A stretch of 64,000 bases of DNA from Corbicula japonica (taxonomy: Eukaryota; Mollusca; Bivalvia; Venerida; Cyrenidae). Of this stretch, positions 23,081-33,802 are shown piece after piece (position 1 is the stretch's first letter; each line of letters opens with the position of its first letter). The stretch is taken from assembly GCA_038501625.1 (NCBI GenBank), contig JAZAYU010000063.1, positions 579,501 to 643,500 of the forward strand. Direction: 5' to 3'. The position numbers were made by a program, and so were the translations under genes. Below the pieces are notes generated by a model. That model saw only the letters and a list, made by a program, of their open reading frames with translations. It was not told the DNA's origin and did not search any database.

Positions 23081-23638
23081 CACTTAACAACTTTTCTAAG
23101 TATACACCTTCGTACTGGGGCATTACTGGCTTGATAATTGAGCTATTGCTCTAAAACTTTCAATTAAAATGCAATAAATACTAACATACAAACTGATTTA
23201 TTGGAAAAATTGGTCGAATTTTACAGGAATATAGGAAAACTAAAAGATAGGCGACTACATTTTATGCATTCAAACTGATTTGCACAAAAAGTGATTTGGA
23301 TTATAAACAGTTAAAAACACGAAGATTAGAATGAAATGAATTTAATTTAACAGAAATAGAAGAATATCATATTTCTAAGTTCCAAATGTTCATTTATAAG
23401 TACGCGTAATTCGTGTATTAAGTTGAACATACGCTTTATTTACTGATTTTGTGGTTTTGTATTCTGTGGGCGTCAGTATTCTAAATGATGAGCAGTCAGT
23501 TATCTGTCATTTTGAATGAACTTTTACTAATAATCAGTTAGTATTGATTGCATGATTAAAAGTTTTAGGACAATAGCCCAAAAATCAAGCCAGTAATGCC
23601 ACAGTACGAAGGTGTATACTTAGAAAAGTTTTTAAGTG
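23081..23638. mobile_element. 558-bp TA-flanked MITE (Tc1/mariner-like), copy 1
   Basis: Terminal inverted repeats of about 80 bp: the left end starts CACTTAACAACTTTTCTAAG and continues through CACCTTCGTACTGGGGCATT and ACTGGCTTG. The right end is its reverse complement with scattered changes (CAAGCCAGTAATGCC, GTACGAAGGTGTATACTTAG). The element is flanked by TA on both sides (23,079-23,080 and 23,639-23,640), the target of Tc1/mariner transposases. The interior has no open frame that could encode a transposase, so it is non-autonomous. A second copy lies at 51,560-52,113. Confidence 0.85.
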
Positions 23639-23640
23639 TA

Positions 23641-23994
23641 CAAAAACATTACATGAATTCATATTTGAATTATCTCAAGAGAATGCTTACACGTTTGTCA
23701 CTGAGCACTAGCGAATGGAGTTCTCTATTTTCAATTGTACTCATTAATTAAAAAGGACCTAATTAAAAATTTAAAAAATAGTAAGCCGTCTCACTGCGTA
23801 GCGGATATTTACACACTTCCCGAAAACAGATTTTAATTATTGTTTTCGTTTGCTGATACTGCACTCACAAAATGTCGAAGTTAATATTGTGTTTTTTTAT
23901 ATATGTCAATAAACGAAAAAAGCTAAACGACGATTGAATAGTCAGGTCATATCGTTGTAATTTTAGTTTCAATTCAGAAAGAACGGTTGTCGAC
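23641..23994. other. Intergenic spacer
   Basis: Contains ATTTACACACTTCC at 23,807-23,820, a word shared with 29.55 and 31.24 kb. Nothing else recognised. Confidence 0.4.
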
Positions 23995-24580
23995 ATGATA
24001 TTCTTCAACGCTCTGCATGCTTGGCGATAAACCCATCTAAAGTTGATATTTATTTATGCTAACCTCTTTGTTTGCGCGATCGTGGAAGTTTGATAAGAGT
24101 TTTAGGGAAATCTTGTAAAAGAACCCTGATCAGTTCGATCTATTTTGTCCCTGCCATCGTTTTCTTGCTGATTTGATCCCAGGGACTTTCGTCTCAGTAT
24201 TGGTTATCGAAAAACCTCCTTTCTGCTTGCTTGACAATGCTATTAGCTTCTTATGTTATGGATGTTATGGTGCTTTTGCGTGAAACATTGTCGAGGTGGG
24301 TCGGGTTATTTCACCAAGACAACATATGCTTGTTTATTGATATGAGAACCTGTTGGGACAAGTGTGAGGTTTGGGCACCCTACAACCTGGTTTAAACCCC
24401 CAGGGAAAAAAGTGTTTTCCAAGTAGGTTACCCCTCTGGTTTTATTTTTTTTCGATTTTATTTGTGACGACTATTTTAAACGGTTCGTTTTACTAACCAT
24501 GCTTTCTTAACCTTAGTACTTTTTGAATGTATGAAGAACGGTTTCTTCTGGATGTGGCAATACCTGATATGCATATTTCA
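23995..24580 (+). repeat. Family A copy 6 with the last RT codons
   Basis: The copy begins within the C-terminal part of the RT (a frame reading LQRSACLAINPSKVD at about 24,008-24,050, equivalent to LQRSVGLVIYPSTVD in the 15-18 kb element). It continues through the tail to CCTGATATGCATATTTCACT. The central hairpin has been lost (CCCAGGGAAAAAAGTGTTTT). Confidence 0.8.
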
Positions 24581-25374
24581 CTTTATTTTTTCGATAATTT
24601 GTATTCGCTTATGATTACTTAAGATAACTTTGTCATTTGTCTAAGACAGAAATTTAGAATCGTCTTGCCCGTATGGAAGTAAAATAGTTAAAATCGTCTT
24701 TAGAGAAATAAATGTATCGAAAGATATTGCGTGACATCCTCTTCCTGTTGTATATAGATGCATCGTGCATCATCTGTTAGCAGCAGAGATTTGTCAAAAG
24801 TATGACAATTGTCTACAAATTAAATTAAGTTTATAAGAATTTATGAATTCAGTATGACAGCAAACTGCAAAAACGAACACTTAAAATCTCAAGCGGCGAT
24901 ACCACATACGTCGCATTCCCTTTTACTGTATCGAAAAAATGTGATGTGTTTAACAGTGATACTTGGTCAGTATGGTGAAGGAGAGTGTTAGTTCAGTTCA
25001 CGTATGAATATTTTGGTCAGCGTGTCCGTTTTTACTCTTTAACCGGTGGAAATATAGGAACTGATCAGCGTTTTTAAATTTGAAGTGAGAACACTTGTTA
25101 ATATTTTATTCTCTGACAACTTTGTTGCTTCCATACTAAGTGATATACTTTTGACGCGATTCTAAATGCCATACAACTATTGAACAGAAGAAGTGTGATT
25201 TCAAGCAAATCCGATCAAAAAAATATTTGGTGTATGTCCTGGGTGTTGGTAGATAGCGTACCACATATTCACAGTAACGGTACGTGTAGCTATATGAAAC
25301 TTGTAACATGTACTGAGAAAAGAAATGGATTCAAACAACTACTGTTTTTCATTAAACAAGATCATTAGAATAAT
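24581..25374. other. Intergenic, nothing recognised
   Basis: A 62-residue frame at 25,180-25,368 has no recognisable domain. No other signal. Confidence 0.35.
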
Positions 25375-25510
25375 AAATGAAAAAGGAAAACTAAAAGCCA
25401 CAAATTACGAAAAATATCAAAATGGTAAAAGCATGGTTTGACTGAACTTGTTTATGGGTAAGGACTTTAATGCAAATTACTGTCCACGCCGCCTAGCTCC
25501 AGCTATAGCG
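25375..25510 (-). repeat. Family B copy
   Basis: AATGAAAAAGGAAAACTAAA, GCCACAAATTACGAAAAATA, GGTTTGACTGAACTTGTTTA and TTACTGTCCACGCCGCCTAG match, in order, the reverse complement of family B. Its end at CGCCTAG matches the start of the short form at 62,130. Confidence 0.65.
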
Positions 25511-25632
25511 CAACGTACGGTCGGACGCAAGCATGTCCGCATGTACGTTGTTGAACATCAAACAGTTAAAACATTTAAAATATATATAAGAAATATAAGG
25601 AATATGATCACATTATATTAAAAGGGTGAACA

Positions 25633-25800
25633 ATGCATATCAGGAATTGCCACATTCAGAAAAAACAGCCTCCCCACACATTCAAGAAGAAGAGAGAGGG
25701 AGAGAGCATGGTTAATAAAATGATCAGTTTCAGAAAGACACAACAAACAATTAACAAACAATTAACAAAACTGAGAACCCGAGGGGTTACCGCCATTAAG
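25633..25800 (-). repeat. Family A copy 7, 3'-terminal fragment
   Basis: ATGCATATCAGGAATTGCCA, CCTCCCCACACATTCAAGAA, a short GA-rich run, then GCATGGTTAATAAAATGATC, and ACCCGAGGGGTTACCGCC. The purine run is short here; compare the expanded GA microsatellite in copy 2. Confidence 0.75.
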
Positions 25801-26166
25801 ATTTTTTCATCGTTTTACTGTATTCGAGTTTCAAGTTTTATTACAATATAACTCAGAATGTACATATGCATAAAAATGAGAACACAATGTATGAACTGCC
25901 AGAACGTTTGCAACTAATTTACATAAAGACACCGACAAACTTTTTCTTTACCTCTATTTATTGTTTTAGTTTATAACACATTTGCGCGTCCTATTACCGC
26001 CGTCTAAACACACAGCGTCTTCATTGAAAAATGAAAAGCAATCACATGACCGTGATAAGCCAATCCGATATCCGCAAAAACCTTCTAAAACCGTTACAAT
26101 ATTGCGTTATAAAATACATGATACCTCGGCGACTGTGACGATTCATATACAACGTTAAGCTACATG
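25801..26166. other. Intergenic, nothing recognised
   Basis: The 101-residue minus-strand frame at 26,042-26,347 covers this and the next segment. It starts at TTG, not ATG, and shows no family motif, so it is not called as a gene. Confidence 0.35.
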
Positions 26167-27100
26167 TATTGTCCAACATTATTGACCTGGCACTCTTGCA
26201 TTTGACCCCATATTCGTTAATTTTCGTAAATGTTACGATCGGTAGTCCGGCATCTATTCCAATACTCCACACATCACTCAGGTGTAAATTGAATAATATA
26301 ATATAGTTCTCCGCGTTACAACGTATAGCGGAGAACGGTTGTCTCAAAATAGCTGTTTAGCGCGGGAAAATGACGTGTTTTGGCGGGGTCAAAACAGAGG
26401 TGGTCAATTCTACCGAGACTTCTCAGCGAGCAACATCGAATTTAATTTTCGTGATGGCATTTTATACATTCAGTGTATTTATTTGTAATGGACGAACACA
26501 AATTATTTGTATTTGTTAAAATTGGATTTGTATTTGTTTAAGGGAGCATGTTGAGATATGTTCGTTGTCTCATATTTGGAGGGTTAGTCTAAGAAACACT
26601 TTACGTGTTTCGCGCATATTACGAACACAGGTTTCCTGCGAGTTTTAAAAAAAGAAAATATTAATAAAGAAAAGAAAAAAGATATACGAGGTTTTTCCTG
26701 GACGGCTAGTAACCCTATGAAAAATATTCGATCTTATCTTATTCATGGTATTCGTAATACTTAGGATTCATGAGTTTACAGATAAGATTGTGAGATGCTC
26801 ATTTGGGGGTGAAAATTATTTTTTTCTTTTTTGAATTGTATGTTATATTCGGATATTTGTAAATTGTAGTGAAGTATAATCACTGTAAATGTTGTGGCAT
26901 GTATTGGATTGGTTTGGTTTGGTATGTTTTTCACCCCCAAGTATCTGTTGTTGCTCAAAATAAACTAGTCTCGTCAGCACAAACGGAGTTGTTTGTTTTT
27001 GTAGGGGTGTGTTGAGACTCGGTGTTTTCGCTGATACCCGTGTTATTCAATGACCTTTACGAAAATTAATGAAGTGCCAGGTCAATATTGTTGGACAATA
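26167..27100. repeat. Widely spaced inverted repeat
   Basis: The left arm (26,167-26,230) contains TATTGTCCAACATTATTGAC, CTGGCACT and TTAATTTTCGTAAA. The right arm (27,056-27,100) is its reverse complement (TTTACGAAAATTAATGAAGT, GCCAGGTCAATATTGTTGGA) but lacks about 20 bases of the left arm interior. About 825 bp lie between the arms. It may be the ends of an unrecognised element or an inverted local duplication; no TSD was identified. Confidence 0.5.
26355..26390 (+). promoter_or_regulatory. Candidate E2F/CRE-like promoter motif cluster
   Basis: TTAGCGCGGGAAAA is close to the E2F consensus, TGACGTG resembles a half CRE, and TTTTGGCGGGG is a second E2F-like site, all within 36 bp and GC-rich compared with the surroundings. 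No gene start could be tied to it. Confidence 0.3.
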
Positions 27101-29119
27101 CCAGCGATGAATTTGTCTAATGCCTGCATTATGTTTTGTAAGATTTATAATCCAGCTTCAATAATGCAGGAAACAATGTCATAAAATTAGCGATTGATTT
27201 GGTTTATTTCGTCTTTATGACTGTGAAATTGCAACTGTTTATGGTTATTTGTTTCTGCATCAATATTTCATTTCCTTTTTGTGTACAATTATGAAACTAT
27301 GCATGTTAATAATTGTTATAACCGTTATTAAGACGTTTTATTGCATGTTTTCTTTAAATGAGCACTGAAATAAAGTTTATAGCCCCGTGATAATAGATTT
27401 TACAGCAAATAACAAGTAAAGTTATAAGTATATGGATTTCTGGTTAAACTTTCTGGTCTCATTTTTTTAATTGAAAACACATGTAAACATTTTCAACTGA
27501 TATCATATTAAGTTTCTGCTATGCGAAACATGCGTACTTCCTGATAAGTTTATTTTAGTATTTCATTGCTTAGTGTGGCGGAACAAGACAAATTATATTA
27601 CCTGATTTAGGACGGTGCGCAAAAGTTGAAAAGACAATATACAAAATAACGTAGACATTAATAGCTTATTAATAATAAACACAAACTGGGCGGAATCAAG
27701 TTTCCTTTTGATGCATTTACCGTACACAAGGTGATGTTTGTGAACTTCAAACATATTGAAAGGCACGTTGATGCCATTATTGAAGAACAGGCATGTCTAA
27801 CGCCTGTTTGGGGGAAAATAAAGTATTAAGTGAAAGACGTTACTGTATAATCATGTTTTCGTTATTTTTATATTGTGTGAATTAAAAAAAATCATTACTT
27901 TTGTTAATACATTCCAGAAATTATGATTCCGTAAGACTTTGGTAAACAAAGTGTTGTAAAATTGACCACTGATTTTTGAAATGCGTAGGAAATATGCCGA
28001 CTTTATTACCAATAACCCTTACACAGTTTTTTCAGCACATGTCCGTGCTTGCTGAGAAACTTTACTCAATAGCCTTATTAATGCTGAGGCATATTACATC
28101 ACATGCCCTTTAAGGCTTAAGAACACTAAATCACATACCCCTTTATGCTGAGGGATTGTATATCAAATGCCCATATATGCTGCACAGTGTACAGTGTTGT
28201 AAAAGTGAATAATAACTAACGAATAGAATTCACTTAAACAAGATAAAAAGTTTATAAGATCTAAACGTTTAACAAAACTGTCAGATGAATCGCATTACAC
28301 TTATCAGGTTCTTGACCTGAGAAGACTTTTCATCGCGTTAGGTATCATTATATATGACAAGCTAAGTCCGCAAGGATTGGAAAATAATTGTAACGGATAA
28401 CGGGGAATTCCCGAGAGTTAGATAAGACTGAAAAATGCGAGAATGTATTATTGCATTTGACGAGAACCCAAAAAATGAAACCTGTTGATAACACAATTAC
28501 TGTATGAGTGAAGAATATTTTTATGCCTATTCAAAGTTGCTGTTCCTCGAGACAAGCATCTTATAATCATGAATAATCTCAGAGTACTTATTTTCTCTGA
28601 TTTCGTTGGCAGATCGATCTACGAATTTTAAATCAACACGAAATAAGAAATTGAACTTAAACGTTGTTTGTAAAATTGAGATCTACGAATTTAAGTTCGC
28701 ACGAAAATGGTATCTTATTCAAAATTACATTTGCGCACGAATATGAGTGCATTCACAATAAGAATTATCATACATTTTATATAAGACATTGAGAGAGTGC
28801 TTTATGTATACAAGTTTATTATGCATTTTGTACTCTGGTAAGATTAAATAAAAATCCTTCAAACATACCAGGTTGCATTAGATTTAAAACTTAAAATAAA
28901 ATCTTAATTCTTAATTTAAAGGACTACTAAAGGTCTAAGGGAGTTTATTCTTGAACTTCTGCTTAAACTACCTGGAATAATATTAACTGTAGTGTTGCTT
29001 AATGGATCAATCGTATGCACAAAACCCAAAGGTGCTAAAGTGTCGAGTAAAATCACAAGGAATTAACGAAGTATTTGAATAATTTTCAAAACTATCTGTT
29101 TACATTTATTTTATATTGC
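27101..29119. other. Intergenic with degenerate short repeats
   Basis: No gene recognised. Besides the repeat at 28,068-28,190, words GATCTACGAATTT and GCACGAA recur near 28,617, 28,680 and 28,735, suggesting another degenerate tandem repeat of about 60 bp. Confidence 0.4.
28068..28190 (+). repeat. Degenerate ~40-50-bp tandem repeat
   Basis: Three imperfect units share TGCTGAGG, a TATCA/CATCACAT word and ATGCCC(T/A)T: near 28,080-28,112, 28,120-28,145 (partial) and 28,146-28,178. Confidence 0.4.
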
Positions 29120-29245
29120 TATAGGTTTTCTTTTTCGTTAATTTTGGTGTATTATTGATCTTCCTATATATGTGCTTTCTCTTCCACTCTACTTTTGGCT
29201 GCTAGGGGAGGCTGTGTTTTCTGGGTGTACAATTCCTGAAAAGCA
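29120..29245 (+). repeat. Family A copy 8, short 3' fragment
   Basis: GGTTTTCTTTTTCGTTAATT, then CTCTACTTTTGGCTGCTAGG, GGAGGCTGTGTTTTCTGGGT and CAATTCCTGAAAAGCA match the last ~120 bp of the family A tail. Confidence 0.65.
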
Positions 29246-30644
29246 AATACATCATGACCAATAGCTGGCTTCACGTACATGTATATCAGGAAATAAATAA
29301 GCAAATTATAGATCTACTATGACAAAATGGAATAGGAGTTGAGACAGCCCGCTGAGGAATACACCTGCCTGGATTTCACCAATACACGGTTATAAATCGT
29401 TACTTATGCATCATTTTGACGTATGGAACACTTTTTTGTTAAATATTAACAAAGTTATCTCCTGTCAAAGATCGCTTATTTGCAAAATCGGCGAGCATTG
29501 ATGATCGTCGCAATGTTTGTTTCCTTTTCGATGCGCGTACCTGTTGATGACGTCATTTACACACTTCCGGTTCGTATCGTTTCCATTTTATGTCCAAATC
29601 TTATCAGTCTCAACAATCGAATATTCATTAATAAAACAACTACATAATTGCGTATGGTTATGAGCCTGAAAATTCTGAAATTGAATTAGCCGAGATTTCA
29701 ATCACAATTCAATGCCACCATAAATACGAAAAAGAATGCCGAAAATTGTAGCACGTTTTACCTTATTTTCTCGTTTAAGAGTATGGAGTGAGGAGTGAAT
29801 ATATAGGTGTAGAGCTTGTGGTATTTTTTTCTGATCGACTTTGCAGATTTTTCGGCCAAAATGCGTTTACTTCGTGAGATGGATACATGTTTTCCTTAAA
29901 TTGGAGGTAAACCTGTGAATGCGGGATCTGAAGCGATCTTATCAAACCCCACTTTTTCATTTTGTGTTTACAAATACCAATGACCTATATATAAAATGTA
30001 ATATATAGATCCTTGCAAATACATTTTTCTTGAATTTATTATTCAACAGTCGAATGATTCTTGTTTTCAGTAAATTCACATAGTTTTATTTGTCTCCTGG
30101 TGCAAAAAGAATATAGGCCTATTGTTTGCATAATATTTGACCGTCACTCAACTTCAGGTGGCCCGCGCTATCAAAAGACACCAACATGCTTACTAATCGG
30201 GAGGCGGAGTTTACCCAGAAAAAAGTATAAAAATCTATTGTAATTGGCTAATTTGCATTAACCATAACGGTTTTTTTACCTGTAAGTTTTATTTGCGACA
30301 TGTAGACAGTGAAATACGCAATGACTTTATGACACGACGATTTTGAATAAACGGATGTCGGCGAATTTTGAGCTTGTCAGATATATGTCTGGGGTTGTAA
30401 ACGGTTGGTGTGTCCCGCAACAGTGCAAATGGCTTGGGGGACATTGAACTGTTTATTGAATATGAAGCCATCCCGACCAAGATTAAAGGCATACCGGCAG
30501 AGCAATCGTCCCGAAAAAAGTTTGTTTTAGCAATTAAGGAATACCGGCGCCTGTATGCCATAATGGCCTGGAGAAGGCCCTGAATTTAACTGAACAGAAC
30601 AGAACAGATCTTTTATTTACACCAATGTATTTTAGAAAATTTAA
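29246..30644. other. Intergenic; CRE-ETS-like motif at 29.55 kb
   Basis: TGACGTCATTTACACACTTC plus CGG (29,548-29,570) joins a CRE palindrome to an ETS-like CTTCCGG. Small open frames near 29.8, 30.1 and 30.3 kb (60-90 residues) lack recognisable motifs. The 90-residue minus-strand frame at 30,289-30,561 is one of the longer unexplained ones, but I cannot support it as a gene. Confidence 0.35.
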
Positions 30645-30725
30645 GTTGATAAAGGGAACTTTGAAAACCACTGATACCAACAAATATGAAAATGTTTCAG
30701 GCCTGGTGTTGAGTGCAACTCAATA
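30645..30725 (-). repeat. Family B 3'-end fragment
   Basis: GATAAAGGGAACTTTGAAAA, CCACTGATACCAACAAATAT, GAAAATGTTTCAGGCCTGGT follow the reverse complement of the family B 3' end. Confidence 0.6.
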
Positions 30726-31237
30726 CTTCAATACTAACATTTACTGTAAAACTGTATATTTCTTTTTTAATCTAATTATAAAATTTAATGTTGCACACTG
30801 AGTGGTACAAGTTTTAACACGCCCGTGTTATTGTTAATTGCCACTAAATGATACGTTAATCTCACTAGCCAGCTTGCTCCGAAGAAGATCGGGTGACATA
30901 TTAAAAGGTGTGATAAAAACTTAATTGACAATTTAATTTGAGGAAACGTGAGGGGACAATTGTAAACTCAATGTTAATTTATACTAAAAGGAAATATTTT
31001 AAATTAGCGATCGGAGCCTCTCACATTCTCATGTAACATATTGTCTTTTGAATCCTAGTGAGCGATGCAATTACTTGAGCAAAATGTAAGATAAGAAGGT
31101 AAGAACACACAATACACTAAAACTTTATGTGATTTTTTTTCTATTTATGCTCCTTTGCAATAATTTCCCGCATATAGCAATGTTTTCATGTAATTAAATT
31201 TGCCTGCATTCATCTCTGCGTGTATTCATAATGAAAG
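30726..31237. other. Intergenic, nothing recognised
   Basis: AT-rich, with no supported repeat, frame or site. Confidence 0.4.
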
Positions 31238-31305
31238 GGAAGTGTGTAAATGACGTCACGCCTCGTTGTTTTATCTCTCGCGAGACAACGAGATGTCAAC
31301 AATGG
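31238..31305 (+). promoter_or_regulatory. Candidate TATA-less promoter: CRE, TCTCGCGAGA and ATGGCCGC
   Basis: Within 70 bp are a CRE palindrome TGACGTCA (31,251-31,258), the palindrome TCTCGCGAGA (31,276-31,285, a known core promoter element of broadly expressed animal genes) and AACAATGGCCGCG (near 31,298), which resembles a YY1-type initiator with an embedded ATG. The stretch is GC-rich for this window. The ATG opens only about nine codons before a stop, so if this is a promoter the first exon is short or non-coding. No downstream exon was recognised. Confidence 0.4.
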
Positions 31306-32249
31306 CCGCGCTCATGCTACGCTTGAAATAACGATTATCAGTGTAATTAAAAATAAGTTTTACAATTATCATATTCGTCGTCATCGATTGATTACGAAAA
31401 TTGTATTATTCAAAATATTTTTTATCATTTAAACAAATGTTATAACCAGCCGAACGTATTCCTTTTAAATAATTTAAGCAGTATTGTTCCGTGTTAACTA
31501 TGAAACTGATGAAATCCTTAGGAAGACATTAAAAAAGTAATAAATGGTAAAAAATGTTCCAGCTATAATCAAAACAGTAGTAAAACTGTATTTATCGCTT
31601 TTGAGGGTGGACGAATGCTTTAGAACTTTGTTATTCTTCGTCATCCAACTCAATTATGCAGTACAGTTATAATATCTTGAGCATCCAACCCAATTCCAGT
31701 ATACACCGTCGTAAGAAGCTGACTGTGATAAATATAAGAATTTGATATCTTTAATAATTATATTTAAAAAATAATTATTTTCGCGCTTCCCTTCTGAAAT
31801 TATTTTGTTTTGTTTGCCTCTATTGCTCTATTAGCCGTTTCCGCTTATTGAAGTGACTTTAAGATGATACAATTGTTGATACAAGTAATACACTTGTGCT
31901 ACTGTAAAAACGCAAAATTATTGCAATTGAATGCAAGATTACCTGTAATATATAAATGGATGAAACTATCAAAATAAAAAGTAGGTAAGATTGATACAGT
32001 GAAGCGTTAAAACCGAGTTGTACTTGAGTGTAACTAAATTAAGCCGGAGTGGAGAAAAGCGGACGAACTTTTGAACGCATTCCTAGGAGCATCAAAACAG
32101 AGTGAAATTGGCATTCGAAAAACAATATAACACATGGAAGCCGAATCAGAGCAACTATTATTTAGCAACTGTCGTTTGGGTCGTTGTAACATGGCATTTC
32201 GCTTGTCATTTTGCTAATATAACATTTTACTAACATGATATTGCCTCTT
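31306..32249. other. Intergenic, nothing recognised
   Basis: CATCCAACTCAATTATGCAG and CATCCAACCCAATTCCAGTA near 31,641 and 31,682 form a two-unit imperfect repeat. Nothing else seen. Confidence 0.35.
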
Positions 32250-32400
32250 ATGGGGAGCGAACTCGCACCGGCACGGCGACAGCGCCTAGCCATGTTAATC
32301 TAACACAGAAATTTATCCTAATTAACCGTTTATAAGCGGAGTTTGATCGGGTATTTTTTCATCGGTATAATAAAACAGATATTACTTGGATGAAAGGTTA
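32250..32400 (-). repeat. Second, eroded copy of the tRNA-derived SINE
   Basis: GGAGCGAACTCGCACCGGCA and CGGCGACAGCGCCTAGCC match 10,649-10,688 closely (box B side), while the box A side is lost. The shared word TTGATCGG lies near 32,343. Both copies stop right after the box B end. Confidence 0.5.
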
Positions 32401-33694
32401 ACAGTTAAACTAATCTATGCTTGGAAACTGAAATAAATTTAAGTTTCAATGTTATTCTTAAATAGTGTATACATGATATATGTATTGAAAAGTCATTATA
32501 AAAGCGCATTTGATTAAGTATGATAACATGGTAATTGTTTAGACATCTCTGTTTTACAAAAGTTTAAGACATTGGCGGTCATGACGTACGCAAAATGTTT
32601 ATACATTTGTTTGCGCCCTTAAAATGGAAGTCGGGTCATATTATTCAAGAAGCTTTACACCATCTAAAATTTGCTCTCAGTGGCTTTCTAACATAACCTG
32701 GAGAGCGTAGACAATTAACTTCTAGAATTTAACTGTTTGTCTGATTGGAAGATTACCGTTAGAACCACTTTAGGAAATTGACCAAAAGGCCGGCCGCATT
32801 ACTGATACGACCAAATCATTGAAAGTTACAGTTACGAGTTGCTCTTTCCTCTGCCACAGGTATGTAACTGATATAAGGTATTGACTAAGCATCAATTGTT
32901 AGCTCATAACCCACGTTATCGTTCAATCTAAAGTTTCATTCTTATTGTTTTAAAAATAATATGAACCAGGCAAGTGCTAAAAATAACGATTAAGATTATT
33001 CCAAAAACGTTTCTAGTGAAGCCAATGTAATGAAATAAATAGCATTGGCAAATCATTATGTAACAGCAGTGAGTTTTAACCAAGCTTTCCAAACTCAAAA
33101 AAATGTACTTAATAAGCAATCATTCTTCATCAGTTTGTAGTTCATCCACCAGAAGGGATGTTATCTTTATTGGTGATTGATACCAATCAAAACACAAAAA
33201 ACTCCCAATAATTCCATCATTTTTATGAATTATAGATCTATGACCTAAGGAAAACTTTGATAACTAATGTATTGCTGGAAAGTGTGATAAGTATTGGCGC
33301 TGCTATCCGTTGCTATCTTTGAAGGCCGAGCGAATATATTTTTAAAACAAGTGACAATAAAACCGCTTTAAGCATTTCGAACAGGCAAAATTTCGATGTT
33401 TTTAACTAGTTGTTAGTTAAAAATTTCTCAAATTAGTTATGCACAGCCTGAACATCAGGCGATGCAGATTTTTGTCTATTTCTTAAGTTATTCTACATCT
33501 CTCTTAGTTGAACTTCATCGCCTGGACTAAAACGTTGGACTACCAATCCGATGTTAGGTTTGTTATCAATCTCTTTCAAACTTTGAACACAGAGTGCTTA
33601 TTGGTTTATTGTCTGATGTTTATAAGCCCATTAATGCCAGTTGTTTTATTCAAATCATTAACTCAGCTTGTCTTGACCAAGCCTTACAACATAG
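32401..33694. other. Intergenic, nothing recognised
   Basis: No supported gene. The 63-residue minus-strand frame at 32,928-33,119 is hydrophobic but has no motif. Confidence 0.35.
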
Positions 33695-33802
33695 TGTTTC
33701 ATACTAACAAACATGCTCTCTTTTCCTCTCTTCTTTTTCGCTGCGTCGGAAAGCTATGTTTTGTAAGTGCGGGGATTACTGATATGCATATTTCACTTTT
33801 TG
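33695..33802 (+). repeat. Family A copy 9, 3'-terminal fragment
   Basis: CATACTAACAAACATGCTCT, TTTCCTCTCTTCTTTTTCGC and the terminal ACTGATATGCATATTTCACT are the last ~105 bp of the tail. Diverged tail sequence may extend left, inside the 112-residue frame at 33,508-33,846, which is therefore not a gene. Confidence 0.7.

Noticed and set aside
26042..26347. 101-residue minus-strand frame
   Set aside because: Starts at TTG, has no recognisable domain and overlaps one arm of an inverted repeat.
28068..28190. Possible satellite array
   Set aside because: Only about three very imperfect units; kept as a low-confidence tandem repeat.
30289..30561. 90-residue minus-strand frame
   Set aside because: Longer than most here but has no motif, no convincing start context and no splice evidence.
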